Part shown: positions 47,101-55,635 of the stretch, piece after piece
Layout of the letters: every line of letters begins with the position of its first letter
How positions within the stretch are numbered: position 1 is the stretch's first letter
Assembly: GCA_001642415.1 (NCBI GenBank)
Contig: LTDK01000041.1
Span: forward strand, 1-64,000
From: Nematocida ironsii
Lineage: Eukaryota > Microsporidia
DNA length: 64,000 bases
Direction: 5' to 3'
Made by a program: the position numbers and the translations under genes
The notes under the pieces: generated by a model
What the model saw: the letters and a program-made list of their open reading frames with translations, nothing else
Told to the model about the DNA's origin: nothing
Database searches by the model: none

Positions 47101-47308
47101 TATTATATGAATTATTTAGTTGTTCATTATTTTGAGCTATATCTTTAGAATTATTCATAGACTGCGTTGATGGTTGCACGTTCATCTCATTAGAAGCATA
47201 AACAAAAATGTCAAGTTTCTTTATATGCATTGTACACATCCATATATACATAAAAAGTAGTATAATTCTTGTTTTTTTGATTTTCCAGGTTATCTTTGAA
47301 ATTTCCAT
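44147..47308 (-). CDS. Large secreted protein with basic NLS-like patches
   Basis: 1053 aa from the ATG at 47308 (the frame extends three codons to a TTG). The N-terminus (KKTRIILLFMYIWMCTMHI, about 10-28) is a signal peptide or signal anchor. Residues about 45-190 are Asn/Asp/Thr-rich and disordered. Two basic clusters resemble nuclear-localisation signals: KKIHKTKKSL...SRKRK (about 196-217) and KKSQAKKRK (about 707-715). The rest is mixed helical with several Cys and no known domain. A secreted protein with NLS-like motifs could act in a host nucleus, but that is speculation. Confidence 0.7.
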   Translation of the reverse strand: MEISKITWKIKKTRIILLFMYIWMCTMHIKKLDIFVYASNEMNVQPSTQSMNNSKDIAQNNEQLNNSYNTQDDPFNNINTTADDFMEISSLNPFNFDSMNNPYAFDYYTQEYNHTYNLYDFPDDFLDNTPHSDTMNNTQIQNTCNPSVININSTPELHLSSELNSTELACSSKEPDVIPSNLVPDSQPMQSNSNNKKIHKTKKSLNRPGTSTSRKRKSCGDRNTVISSGKLASITSSIESLDDYTHLVEIIHNYKLEQLKKKQEQEMSFVPFYFDHNLNNIKDPFLCFENAIQNNTRIYNNLWIALHMASSDDIFMKVKAIIYLSSYPRVENELFRGYKLSHYTGIISDLNRKYNSCYNIPKRDSSKVIKIESDPNLVTLGTIYTKRNINLLWHAESMLMAYKIQNMAYSSYNTKETEETEQDWNIKRGLLSILCLPEVYEDLFYMKCEDIDLLKQKILASPLVFKTKEIAHKFCIIKYLYGKVHNDHNIMKTAYTEILNIELNPSIYTYSYIELYKLTYDTFTFFYKNSFYLYKTNTESRISNTSTSEKKESLCPYMKQYTKIHPSNSNLYQGKNVVSSHSKKRCILSFDYINKEENIRILDRIEKKIVKHDHIRKKEMWLESSKHYHVQLVDNNTHRVYILHLPFFVTKKNGIIKYHHIHTIRDILEEAKFTFYSKIKSNCKLYKDIYPFKYNRKDKTWSLIIIPEPKKSQAKKRKVENSDEICDIDKTLEEMYNDGFDVVFYYIKENIKTTEFVFAQFNPIDAETINAAYRENEAEAKKLFDNYKIDYDVPRIPIFLPKLMTSAVHFGPYVLKSKTFKIMPNSDYKNPVSIEFSNWLDAIVKKNDLEMTIIELLNKCKREIYYYSDFYILGLKIPYEDCGCYSMEVKQTGPRKNKVKIFWYVEQQHNIGEYINYHLNLTSKPSNANDNYKKTRLIDLYLFLKMIQRKHPSEDMLRYGLCIYTRSEAKESITIPLICSEMKALMDELFSEHNEMHHMLSPAVKENIKHLKRHQNIRLIEVSDISNIYISIKNNNYTKSKLGLHYNIMSVLY

Positions 47309-47609
47309 ATTTTTCAAATTTAAACCAGTTTATATATCCCGAAATTTCAAATTAAAGAAGTACCCCTAATATGAAAATGTATCACTTCATTGTACTAATA
47401 ACACTGAATTCTTAAAAATTAATGATAATTTAAGTATTTGTATATTTAGATGTGACTTAAATCACACTCTCCTAAAACAGGAGATAGTATATACTTATAT
47501 AAGTATTAGAATAAACTAATCATACTATTTATACACCAATAATATCCATACATAAATATATTTACTTTCTAAATTCATACAATTAAATAATTTATATACC
47601 ATACCATCG

Positions 47610-47740
47610 TATATTACTAATTATTAGTTTTTATCACATAATCAAGCATATATACTATTATACTCATACAATGTCGTATATTTCTGGTTATATACGTATA
47701 CATATAAAACAAGAATATTAAAAAATTATAAATGAGTTTA
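47610..47740 (-). repeat. Dispersed 3'-flank element, copy F
   Basis: The reverse complement matches copies C and D: AAACTCATTTATAATTTTTT, TATTCTTGTTTTATAT, TATAACCAGAAATATA, then ATTATGTGATAAAAACTAAT. It lies about 130 bp after the stop of the 370-aa family member, in the same orientation as that gene, paralleling copies A and B. The rest of the 47309-47873 gap is AT-rich, with no gene. Confidence 0.6.
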
Positions 47741-47873
47741 TTAAATTATATACCATAGAATAAATAAAAGTATCCATTTATTAATATAAAGTATGAAATA
47801 ATCCATCTTAATAAGTATTATTATACTTATTCTTATACGTAATCAATTATTTATATTCTTGTATAATTATATT

Positions 47874-48986
47874 CTAATTATTCACTGTATATTTTGTTTT
47901 AATTAAGTATACTATTACTATAATAATACACATTAGTATAAATATTACTAATGCAGTATTAAGTTTATATTTAGGTTTCTTAGAATTAATAATTATCAGA
48001 TTAAGTTTTATTGATTCTAAATATTTATCAATTAAATTCATCACAGACCCTCTATAATTAAACTCTTTTTCATGGCATATAGCATGAGATATTTCTGTCC
48101 ATTTAAATATATTTAAGTCCCATATAACTGTCGTACCTTTAAGTTCCTTTATGTACATTTTAATATCATATGCACTATCATTTATATACTTATTATATTC
48201 TACTTCTTCTATATCCACTTGTTTAGACATATTATATATTTTAGTATATAAATTATATGCAGTAAATTCTTTAAATTTACATCCAAATACAGCAATTGTA
48301 TTATACACAGACTCCTTTAAAAATTCATATAAATTAGAAGTATACAATTTATCTAACCTTGTAAGTAATCGTAATGAGTACATATCATCACGTGTTATCC
48401 CTAATTCATTATGATTTGATCTTCTAATCCAATATTTATTTGTTATAATTAAAATATCTCCATATTTCATTAGTATATTTAATGCTCTCTGTAACCTAGA
48501 ATACTCTCCTGTTTCAGTTAATTCAAATAATTTAATCATAGCATGTTTTGATGTAATTTCATTATCTAATTCAGGTATATCTTCATTATTACATAATATA
48601 TTAACAGAATAATCATAGAATTCTCTTCTAAGTTTAAATACTTCCGTTATAATTAACTGATTATCCATAATTAAATCATAAAAGGCTTCTTTTTGATTCT
48701 TATCTAATATATCTGATCCTATTTTAATTGCCTTTATAATATTACATGTATGATACATACAGTTCTTTATTAGTAATACAATAGTATCATAATCATATTC
48801 TATATCTATATATTTAATTCTATTATATATCTGTATATATAATAGGTTATATCCTATAATATTCAATTGTTCAGATGTATCTATAAATATTTTATGTTCT
48901 TTATTAAGTTTTGTTATTATATTAAATATCTTATTTATATCATTTAATTGTATCTTTACTTTTCTATCTGGGAAGGAATTATTCAC
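47874..48986 (-). CDS. Paralogue-family protein (family member 4) with disrupted start
   Basis: A 370-codon frame and the closest paralogue of the gene at 1001. Shared: NKIFNIITKLNKEHKIF, AFYDLIMDN, REFYDYSVNILC, signature FELTETGEYSRLQ (Cys changed to Tyr), LNILMKYGDILIITNK, and a C-terminal membrane segment (about 340-362). The frame begins with GTG at 48986. An ATG lies at 49026-49024 with correct family spacing to the conserved block but one base out of frame, reaching a stop after seven codons. The upstream part of the good frame is open and alignable. So either a 1-bp insertion next to the start has damaged the gene, or the assembly has an extra base. Confidence 0.75.
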   Translation of the reverse strand: MNNSFPDRKVKIQLNDINKIFNIITKLNKEHKIFIDTSEQLNIIGYNLLYIQIYNRIKYIDIEYDYDTIVLLIKNCMYHTCNIIKAIKIGSDILDKNQKEAFYDLIMDNQLIITEVFKLRREFYDYSVNILCNNEDIPELDNEITSKHAMIKLFELTETGEYSRLQRALNILMKYGDILIITNKYWIRRSNHNELGITRDDMYSLRLLTRLDKLYTSNLYEFLKESVYNTIAVFGCKFKEFTAYNLYTKIYNMSKQVDIEEVEYNKYINDSAYDIKMYIKELKGTTVIWDLNIFKWTEISHAICHEKEFNYRGSVMNLIDKYLESIKLNLIIINSKKPKYKLNTALVIFILMCIIIVIVYLIKTKYTVNN

Positions 48987-49069
48987 TTTATCTCTTAGTT
49001 TACTATATAATATGGATAATTGCCATAAAAAATAAAAAGTAAAAAAATAAATTTATATAAAATAAATCA

Positions 49070-49500
49070 AAAACATAATACACAATATATCATAAGTAAT
49101 ATATAATACACAATGAGTAATAAGTGATGAATAATAAACAGAGATAATGAAAAATGAATAATTTATAATATAAGTAATATATAATACACAATATATCATA
49201 AGTAATATATATAACACATTGTATCATAAGTAATATATATAACACAATAAGTAATAACTAATGAATAATTTATAAATAGTATATTACTTATTATACAATA
49301 TATAATAAGTATTACTTAGTATACATTATGTATCATAAGTAATATAAGCCGCTATAACTTATAACACATATACTACTATGTACTGTATACAACTTATTAT
49401 ACAACTTATTATACAATATATAATAAGTATTACTTAGTATACATTATGTATTAAGTACTTTATAAATTTAAATAACTTTTTATACAATATGTAATATATT
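49070..49500. repeat. Mixed-orientation TAATAAGT/ACACAATATATCATAA array
   Basis: Degenerate copies of ACACAATATATCATAAGTAA and ACTTATTATACAATATATAA in both orientations fill the gap between the 370-aa family member and the 82-aa secreted gene. No ORF. Confidence 0.75.
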
Positions 49501-49514
49501 TTATACTTTATTGG

Positions 49515-49763
49515 TTAGTTTGCTTGTTTTAAGTCATTTTCATTCTCTTTAAGTACATTTTTACTGTGCTCTGCTAAATAATCAGAATCCATTGGATTAC
49601 TATCATCAACTAGTCCTAAATTCCTTAATTCTTTATCTATTTTACTGTCTTCTTCTGTGTTTATGTCATTGACTAATTCTGGGTAAGTATTATTCTCTTC
49701 TATTGCATATATAAACTTAACAATACTTATTACTAATAGTGTAATTAGTTTTGATTTAATCAT
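49515..49763 (-). CDS. Small secreted acidic protein
   Basis: An 82-aa protein. Signal peptide about 1-20 (KLITLLVISIVKFIYA, predicted cleavage before IEEN). The mature peptide is acidic and polar, without Cys or a second hydrophobic segment. Unrecognised. It is short, but the sequence is far less repetitive than the flanking arrays and has a clean ATG and signal peptide, which supports a real gene. Confidence 0.55.
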   Translation of the reverse strand: MIKSKLITLLVISIVKFIYAIEENNTYPELVNDINTEEDSKIDKELRNLGLVDDSNPMDSDYLAEHSKNVLKENENDLKQAN

Positions 49764-49829
49764 ATTTTAAAATTAAATTTGATTTTATTTATACTTTAAT
49801 TTATTTATAGGTCAATTAAAATAAACCAA

Positions 49830-50420
49830 TGTGTAATAAGTATTATTTATTGGTATATGTGTAATAATAAATAATTGGTATACATATTAATTATTACACA
49901 TATACCAATAAATTATAGTTATAATTATCAAATGATTATTTATAATTTTATTTATTTTATAAAGTGACCAATCATATATTATTACATACTTATTGGTGTA
50001 TGTGTAATAAGTAATATTTATTGGTATATATGTAATAAGTAATATACTATGTGTAATAAGTAATGTACTATGTGTAATAAGTTATGATAATATAGTAGTA
50101 TATGTAGTATAAGTAATGTACTATGTGTAATAAGTTATATAATATAGTAGTATATGTAGTATAAGTAATGTACTATGTGTAATAAGTTGTGTTATGATTG
50201 TGTAATAAGTAATGTACTATGTGTAATAAGTTGTGTTATGATTGTGTAATAAGTTATGTGTCAATTGGGTGCTATTACTTATTACACATAGTACATTATT
50301 TATTACACAATATATAATAAGTTATGTGTTATTCTTATTACTTATTACATATAGTATATTATTTATTACTTATTACACATAGTACATTATTTATTACTTA
50401 TTATATATTGTCTTATAATT
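49830..50420. repeat. TGTGTAATAAGT array with terminal inverted section
   Basis: From 49830 to about 50270 the units run in plus orientation (TATGTGTAATAAGTAATGTA and the longer GTATATGTAGTATAAGTAAT variant, duplicated near 50100 and 50155). From 50275 to 50400 they flip to ATTACTTATTACACATAGTA, giving potential for a large stem-loop. Confidence 0.8.
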
Positions 50421-50446
50421 TAAAATTTTTTACTAAAGTTTTTATT

Positions 50447-51223
50447 TTATATAAAAATTTGTATAACAATTGATGCACCAACTGTAAAGAAAAATAAAAC
50501 TGATGATTTAACAACATTAATTATGGGAGCAGTAGGAGTATTCAACGTAATAATTGATTCAGCAATAGAATACCTAATATTACTTATCTCCCCTATACCA
50601 ATAAATAATAATGCACACCCTACAACAGAAAACAATACAATTAAAACTGATTTCTTAAATACCTTCTCAAAATATACCATAAGTACACTACCCATAATTA
50701 TACCAAATATTAACGGTATAATTACACCATCAGTAAAATACTGTATAAATATACCACGAATAGGTCCTTCTACACATATAAATATACAAGATATAAATAC
50801 GAACAGTCTTATAAAGTACTTAAATAATACTAATATTATACAGGACATAATTAACCCTATAAATATAACGGTAATTACTGTATATATATTATTATTAAGT
50901 AATTTATGACTAATTTCAACTGCTGTTGTATTATTAGTACTAGATAAGATATTACATATATTTGTTAATAATCTTAGTATATAATAGTATAAGTATAATA
51001 AAATTATAATAGTACCATTAAAAATAGGGAATTTACAGCCAAATAAAGCCATTTGTAATCCTAATATTGAAGATATAATATCTTTACACTTACTGGATAT
51101 ATTTGCATCTGAGAATGCGAGTGTTTTATCTCTGAGTAATCCTAATTTATCTATTAGCATATCTTTTGTTATTGTTTTATGTATAAAAATATTATTAATA
51201 TAATTTATTACACTATCACTCAT
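50447..51223 (-). CDS. Multi-span membrane protein, possibly TMEM198/DUF4203-like
   Basis: 258 aa from the ATG at 51223 (the open frame reaches a TTG at 51256). Residues about 1-50 are hydrophilic. Seven or so hydrophobic segments follow (about 55-85, 103-125, 128-150, 155-172, 178-195, 203-222 and 240-258). FGCKFPIFNGTIIILLYLYY and the compact helix pairs with Gly are loosely like the DUF4203/TMEM198 fold, a weak suggestion only. Confidence 0.6.
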   Translation of the reverse strand: MSDSVINYINNIFIHKTITKDMLIDKLGLLRDKTLAFSDANISSKCKDIISSILGLQMALFGCKFPIFNGTIIILLYLYYYILRLLTNICNILSSTNNTTAVEISHKLLNNNIYTVITVIFIGLIMSCIILVLFKYFIRLFVFISCIFICVEGPIRGIFIQYFTDGVIIPLIFGIIMGSVLMVYFEKVFKKSVLIVLFSVVGCALLFIGIGEISNIRYSIAESIITLNTPTAPIINVVKSSVLFFFTVGASIVIQIFI

Positions 51224-51289
51224 AAAAAATAATAAATAGGAGAACTTTATAGACAATGTTTATAAAGTAACGAATAAGAATTCAAAACA

Positions 51290-51718
51290 AACACTCAATT
51301 ATTACACAATGTGTAATAAGTAATAAAAATAGAATGTGTAATAAGTAATAAAATATATTAGTAATAGTGTAATAAGTAATAGAATATGTGTAATAAGTAA
51401 TAGAATAGAAATAAAATATATTAGTAATAGTGTAATAAGTAACATTTATTATATATAGTGTAATAAGTAATAATAACTTATAGAATATAATAGTACATGT
51501 GTAATAAGTATTAGAATATAATAGTATATGTGTAATAACAAATAAATATTATTATTATTTATTATGTATAGTGTAATAATTATTATTTATTATGTATAGT
51601 GTCAAAACAAATAAAATATAATGATAAGTGTGTAATAAGTTATATATTATTTATTATATATTGTGTAATAAGTTATATATTATTTATTATATATTATGTA
51701 ATAATTATTATTTATTAG
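51290..51718. repeat. TGTGTAATAAGTAATA repeat array
   Basis: Plus-oriented copies of ATGTGTAATAAGTAATAGAA and longer AATAAAATATATTAGTAATA segments fill the interval between the 258-aa membrane gene and NMD3, right up to the NMD3 stop. Confidence 0.8.
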
Positions 51719-53320
51719 TTATAGTGTAAGATGTTTTATACCTTTAATTAACTGATTGTTCTCATCGTATATATTTACTGTCTTTAATAATGATGGATCA
51801 TTCCTTACAGCATCAATTATCATAGCAGAAGTACTTTCTGTCTGATAACCACCACAAATCCTTTTTATCTTCCATTTACTGGTAATTTCCGATTCTTTCT
51901 TTAATAATACAATCGATCCTTCTATCTCTAAATTAGTATTTAAGTTCATTAAGTCATATCCTATAACAGAATCACCTGGTACTAATCCTTTTACTAATGT
52001 CTTTGTATTAACTAACTCACCATCACTCTTTAATAATAATACATCATAAACCATATTCCTACCAAAATTCAAATGTATACCACCAGTACGAGTAGTACTA
52101 GGCATACATGTACTAGGCATACATGCACCTGTATTACTTATACCACTATCATTAGGCATACCTCTATCACTACTTATACCTGTACTACTTATACCACTAT
52201 CATTAGTCATACTATTATTACTTATACCAGTCATACTACTTATACCTGTACTACTTATACCATCAATCATACTATTATTACTTATACCACTATTATTACT
52301 TATACCTGTACTTGTACTACTTATATGTCCCTGGTTATTCTGGTTATTCCTTGTACTCTTGTTATTCTGGTTACTCTTGGTGTTCTTGTGGTACCCATCT
52401 ACTTCAACTACCTCAAACTTGCTTTGTGCTTTTGATGATCCAAGTACTCTTATTGACTTACTGTACTTGAAATAATCTATCCTGCTTAAATCCTTTACTT
52501 GTCCTTTACTGTCCGCTAGTAAAATAGATTTAGATATACGTAATACAATACACATCTCAGTAAGTGACAGTTTCTTACACAGTGGTACAGGTACGTATAA
52601 TAAATCATTAAGATTAAGTGCAGGTATCTCAACAGAATATGCAAATTTATACCTGCTGTTATTAGATTTCTTATCTAATTTGACTAATTGCTCAGATGAT
52701 TTAACCTTTGTAGGGACACTCTCCTCAATAAACCTGACTAATTTTAAACAAGCAGTCCTTGACATATAAAAAAAATCAATTCCATCCTGTTCTCCTTTTA
52801 TGTCCGTACACTCCTCATGAAGACCTGCTTTTAATATGGATTGTTCTAATAAAAGTAGGGTTTGTTTCAACTCTGATTTTTGTCTTAATTGTACCACACA
52901 GTTCCATGTTTGATTTGATGCTGCCCTAGCACAGTCTAAACAATGCTTGCCTTTAATGACCCATGTAATTTCTAATTCTTGTGAATGTTCGACCGTGTTC
53001 ATGTTTAACTCATTCGTTCGATCGATACTTATCCTCATCCTGACCCGTTTTGAATGTTCTTCTGAATGAATGAAGTACGCATCTACAAGTTTTAATTTTG
53101 TTAGTTCTGGGATTTTCTTTAATAAATACGCAAGCATTTCTGGTCCTTCAAATCTGAGCGTAGTCCATCCACTCGGTGGTACGCTGTACCTCATGCACGT
53201 ACCACACCTGTCTACTTCCCTGGTTGTATCTATGCTTAATTTAGGTAATTCTCTTACTGTACATTCATAACACATAGAAGTATCAAACATACTCTCACTC
53301 CCACATAAACAGCAACGCAT
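51719..53320 (-). CDS. NMD3: 60S ribosomal export adaptor NMD3
   Basis: A 533-aa protein that binds pre-60S subunits and recruits Crm1 for nuclear export. N-terminal zinc-binding CxxC pairs are present (C3/C6, C17/C20, CGTC at 39-42, then CLDC at about 133), with RYSVPPSGW and LKLVDAYFIHSEEHSKRVRM, the conserved NMD3 core (kLiDAgFiwTEPHSkRikv). The later beta-rich domain contains NFGRNMVYDVLLLKSDGELV and GDSVIGYDL. A Gly/Ser/Ile-rich insertion (about 330-410) of GISNNSMI-type repeats interrupts the protein before the last domain. A C-terminal Leu-rich export signal is not obvious. Its start is 11 bp after the RVB1 stop. Confidence 0.95.
   Translation of the reverse strand: MRCCLCGSESMFDTSMCYECTVRELPKLSIDTTREVDRCGTCMRYSVPPSGWTTLRFEGPEMLAYLLKKIPELTKLKLVDAYFIHSEEHSKRVRMRISIDRTNELNMNTVEHSQELEITWVIKGKHCLDCARAASNQTWNCVVQLRQKSELKQTLLLLEQSILKAGLHEECTDIKGEQDGIDFFYMSRTACLKLVRFIEESVPTKVKSSEQLVKLDKKSNNSRYKFAYSVEIPALNLNDLLYVPVPLCKKLSLTEMCIVLRISKSILLADSKGQVKDLSRIDYFKYSKSIRVLGSSKAQSKFEVVEVDGYHKNTKSNQNNKSTRNNQNNQGHISSTSTGISNNSGISNNSMIDGISSTGISSMTGISNNSMTNDSGISSTGISSDRGMPNDSGISNTGACMPSTCMPSTTRTGGIHLNFGRNMVYDVLLLKSDGELVNTKTLVKGLVPGDSVIGYDLMNLNTNLEIEGSIVLLKKESEITSKWKIKRICGGYQTESTSAMIIDAVRNDPSLLKTVNIYDENNQLIKGIKHLTL
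52105..52330 (-). repeat. Low-complexity repeat insertion in NMD3
   Basis: Tandem and diverged ACTTATACCTGTACTACTTA and CCACTATCATTAGGCAT units (plus strand) encode GISSTGI, GISNNSM and ACMPSTCMPST repeats between two conserved NMD3 domains. The frame is kept throughout. Confidence 0.8.
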
Positions 53321-53331
53321 AAAAAATTTTA

Positions 53332-54600
53332 TTAATTTGGGTGGTTAAACATATTTGAAATCTCTTTTATGGAAATTTCCGTTATTTCTTCTGATAAAAT
53401 ATTTGCTAGTGGTAAAACCCCGAATGTGAACCTTAACGTACTCTCATTCGCTAATTTATATAATAAATTTCTGGCTGGTTCAGTTATTTTTATCGATTCT
53501 GTTTTTATTTTCTGGTCGATAATCTTGCAAATTTCGGAATATGCTGGTTTCTCAGTGGTTATAATAAAGAGTCGACTTATGAACACGTTCGGAATTCCGA
53601 ACAGACCGAGTTCATCCGTCCCTGGTATGTTTATTATACCTTTATTAGTGGCTAGTATTATTATAGGACAAGTATCTGTCTCTAATATAGTGCTAAGGAA
53701 TGAATAACATGAAATATCTAACATATCTGATTCATCTATGAATAGTACACCTGGTGTTATCTCTGCTGTACCCATACTTACTTGATTATTTATCTTTAAA
53801 TTAACCTCTTCCCTTAATTTACTTGATATTTCTACTTTTTCGGTCTGCTGTGCTTGTGATACGATCGATAAAATATCCCTGCTCTGCGATCGTGTATTTG
53901 CTATGTCTACCTCATGTAAGGTCATCTCCTGAAGGATTTCTTTTTTTGTAAGAATGTCTCCCTTTGGTAGTGGTACGTACTTGTCACTTTCTATGTCAAA
54001 TTCTGATGCATAAGAATCACTCCTCCCGATCTTTTTAATTATATTCTGGTCTGGTTCTATGTATATTATATCTCCGACTGTTATTTTTTGCTTGATTATT
54101 TCTTGTGATAGGATCGGGTTTAGTGTGAGTCGTTCCGATCGCTTTGTACTCCTTAAGGATATGTAAATATTCGAAATTATCTTCTTATAATTATTCAGTG
54201 GATCTTCCTTTTCTTGTATTTTTATGTCGACTACTTCACCCTCATAAACGGTTTTTACTTCACGGATTCTTATGCTTGTAGCACGACGAATGGCTTGGTG
54301 GAGTATTTCCGATTTTTTAACTTTTGCTGAGTACACTTCACTTCCGGTCATTCTAACGAAAGGGACTCTTGCACCGAGTTCTTTAGATATTCCGACTGCA
54401 AGTGCTGTTTTACCACTGCCACTCTCTCCTGAGATGAGGAGGGCTTTTCCTGCTGTTTTTTTGTTTATGATCATATCTGTGAAAATACTTGCTGCCTGTC
54501 TTTGTTTAACCATTCCCACTAACCCTGCTGCATCTGTTACGTTCATTGCCCTGTCTACGCCGAGTCCTGTGATGTGGCTGTGTGCTAGTCCTTTATCCAT
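53332..54600 (-). CDS. RVB1: RuvB-like AAA+ ATPase 1 (RVB1/Pontin)
   Basis: A 422-aa AAA+ protein, partner of RVB2 in INO80/SWR1 chromatin remodellers and R2TP. The N-terminal HSHITGLGVD block matches RVB1 (AsHSHvkGLGLD). Walker A is GESGSGKTA (58-66); PFVRMTGSEVYSAKVKKSEIL is the characteristic RVB1 segment; the OB-fold insertion (about 110-230) is present; Walker B is LFIDESDMLD with Glu291 intact but DESD replacing the usual DEVH; sensor 1 is ILATNKG. It is about 35 residues shorter than yeast or human RVB1, mostly at the N-terminus. It lies directly upstream of NMD3 on the same strand. Confidence 0.93.
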   Translation of the reverse strand: MDKGLAHSHITGLGVDRAMNVTDAAGLVGMVKQRQAASIFTDMIINKKTAGKALLISGESGSGKTALAVGISKELGARVPFVRMTGSEVYSAKVKKSEILHQAIRRATSIRIREVKTVYEGEVVDIKIQEKEDPLNNYKKIISNIYISLRSTKRSERLTLNPILSQEIIKQKITVGDIIYIEPDQNIIKKIGRSDSYASEFDIESDKYVPLPKGDILTKKEILQEMTLHEVDIANTRSQSRDILSIVSQAQQTEKVEISSKLREEVNLKINNQVSMGTAEITPGVLFIDESDMLDISCYSFLSTILETDTCPIIILATNKGIINIPGTDELGLFGIPNVFISRLFIITTEKPAYSEICKIIDQKIKTESIKITEPARNLLYKLANESTLRFTFGVLPLANILSEEITEISIKEISNMFNHPN

Positions 54601-54604
54601 AATA

Positions 54605-55130
54605 AAAAATAAAATATGTGTAATAAATAGCTATATGTAGTAAAATATATTATACTATGTGTAATAAATTATATACAACAGAATATATTACACAGTGTGT
54701 TATAAATAGTGGAAGATTTAGTGTAATTTGAATAATATATAAATATTGTATGATGGAGTTATTAGAGCAAAACTTATTACACATACAGCAATAAATAATT
54801 ACATATGACAAAATATACTATACAATGTGTAATAAATTATATACAACAGAATATAATATACTATGTGTAATAAGTAATTATATGTAGTAAAATATATTAC
54901 ACAGTATGTTATAAGTAATGAGTATTTTAGTGTAATTTGAACAATACATAAATATTGTATGAAGAAGTTATTAGAGCAAGACTTATTACTTATTATACTA
55001 TGTGTAATAAATAGCTATATGTAGTAAAATATATTATACAATGTGTAATAAATAGTTATACATAACAAAATATATTGTACTATGTGTAATAAGTTATGCC
55101 ATTGGGATGTAAGATACTTTATACACATAG
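54605..55130. repeat. TGTGTAATAAATAGCTATATG repeat array
   Basis: Units of ATACTATGTGTAATAAATTA and TATATGTAGTAAAATATATT recur in two larger duplicated blocks of about 230 bp (compare 54600-54800 with 54860-55030: both contain TTAGTGTAATTTGAA, then TAAATATTGTATGA and GTTATTAGAGCAA). The array is upstream of RVB1. Confidence 0.8.
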
Positions 55131-55168
55131 TGTGATATATTTTAGTGCATTATACGTACGTATAAAAA

Positions 55169-55282
55169 GTGCAGCACTCTGTGTTCCCACGCGGTCTCCC
55201 ATCGCAGTACTATCAAAGCTGTCACGCGCTTAACTTCAGAGATCGAACGGGTTCTGGTGTGTACGCAGGCATATGGCCGCAC
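55169..55282 (-). rRNA. 5S ribosomal RNA
   Basis: The minus strand shows the 5S core: GCGGCCATATGCCTGCG at the 5' end, AACCCGTTCGATCTCTGAAG, TTAAGCGCGTGA, then TAGTACTGCGATGGGAGACC and GCGTGGGAACACAG at the 3' end. The ends GTGCGGC and GCTGCAC pair as helix I (with one G-U), giving a length of about 114 nt. TTTTT follows at once (pol III termination). It is a solitary gene between repeat arrays, not linked to the large rRNA genes here. Confidence 0.97.
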
Positions 55283-55635
55283 ATGTATATTCTATGCATA
55301 CAGTAGTTATAATACAATGTGTAATAAGTAGTAATATTTACTGGTAATGTGGTAATAAGTACTATTTATTACACATTGTGTACTATATAATACTCTGAAA
55401 CTAAAAAAGTCTTTTATTAGAATAGAATTTATTTTATTATTACTTAATGCACATTGTGTAATAAAAAGTGTTCCAGACTAAAAATATTTATAAATTATTC
55501 AAGTTATTATATAGTACACATTGTGTTATAAATAATAATAAATAGTACACATTGTGTTATAAATAATAATGTAAAGTAGTAAAAATAAAATAATAAAACA
55601 GTACGCACGCACATTTTCTGATTTAAATTAATGTA
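55283..55635. repeat. Mixed-orientation ACACATTGTGTAATAA repeats
   Basis: The gap between 5S rRNA and tRNA-Arg contains palindromic TTACACATTGTGTA-like units and two copies of AATAGTACACATTGTGTTAT (about 55515 and 55540). Otherwise AT-rich with no gene. Confidence 0.65.
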
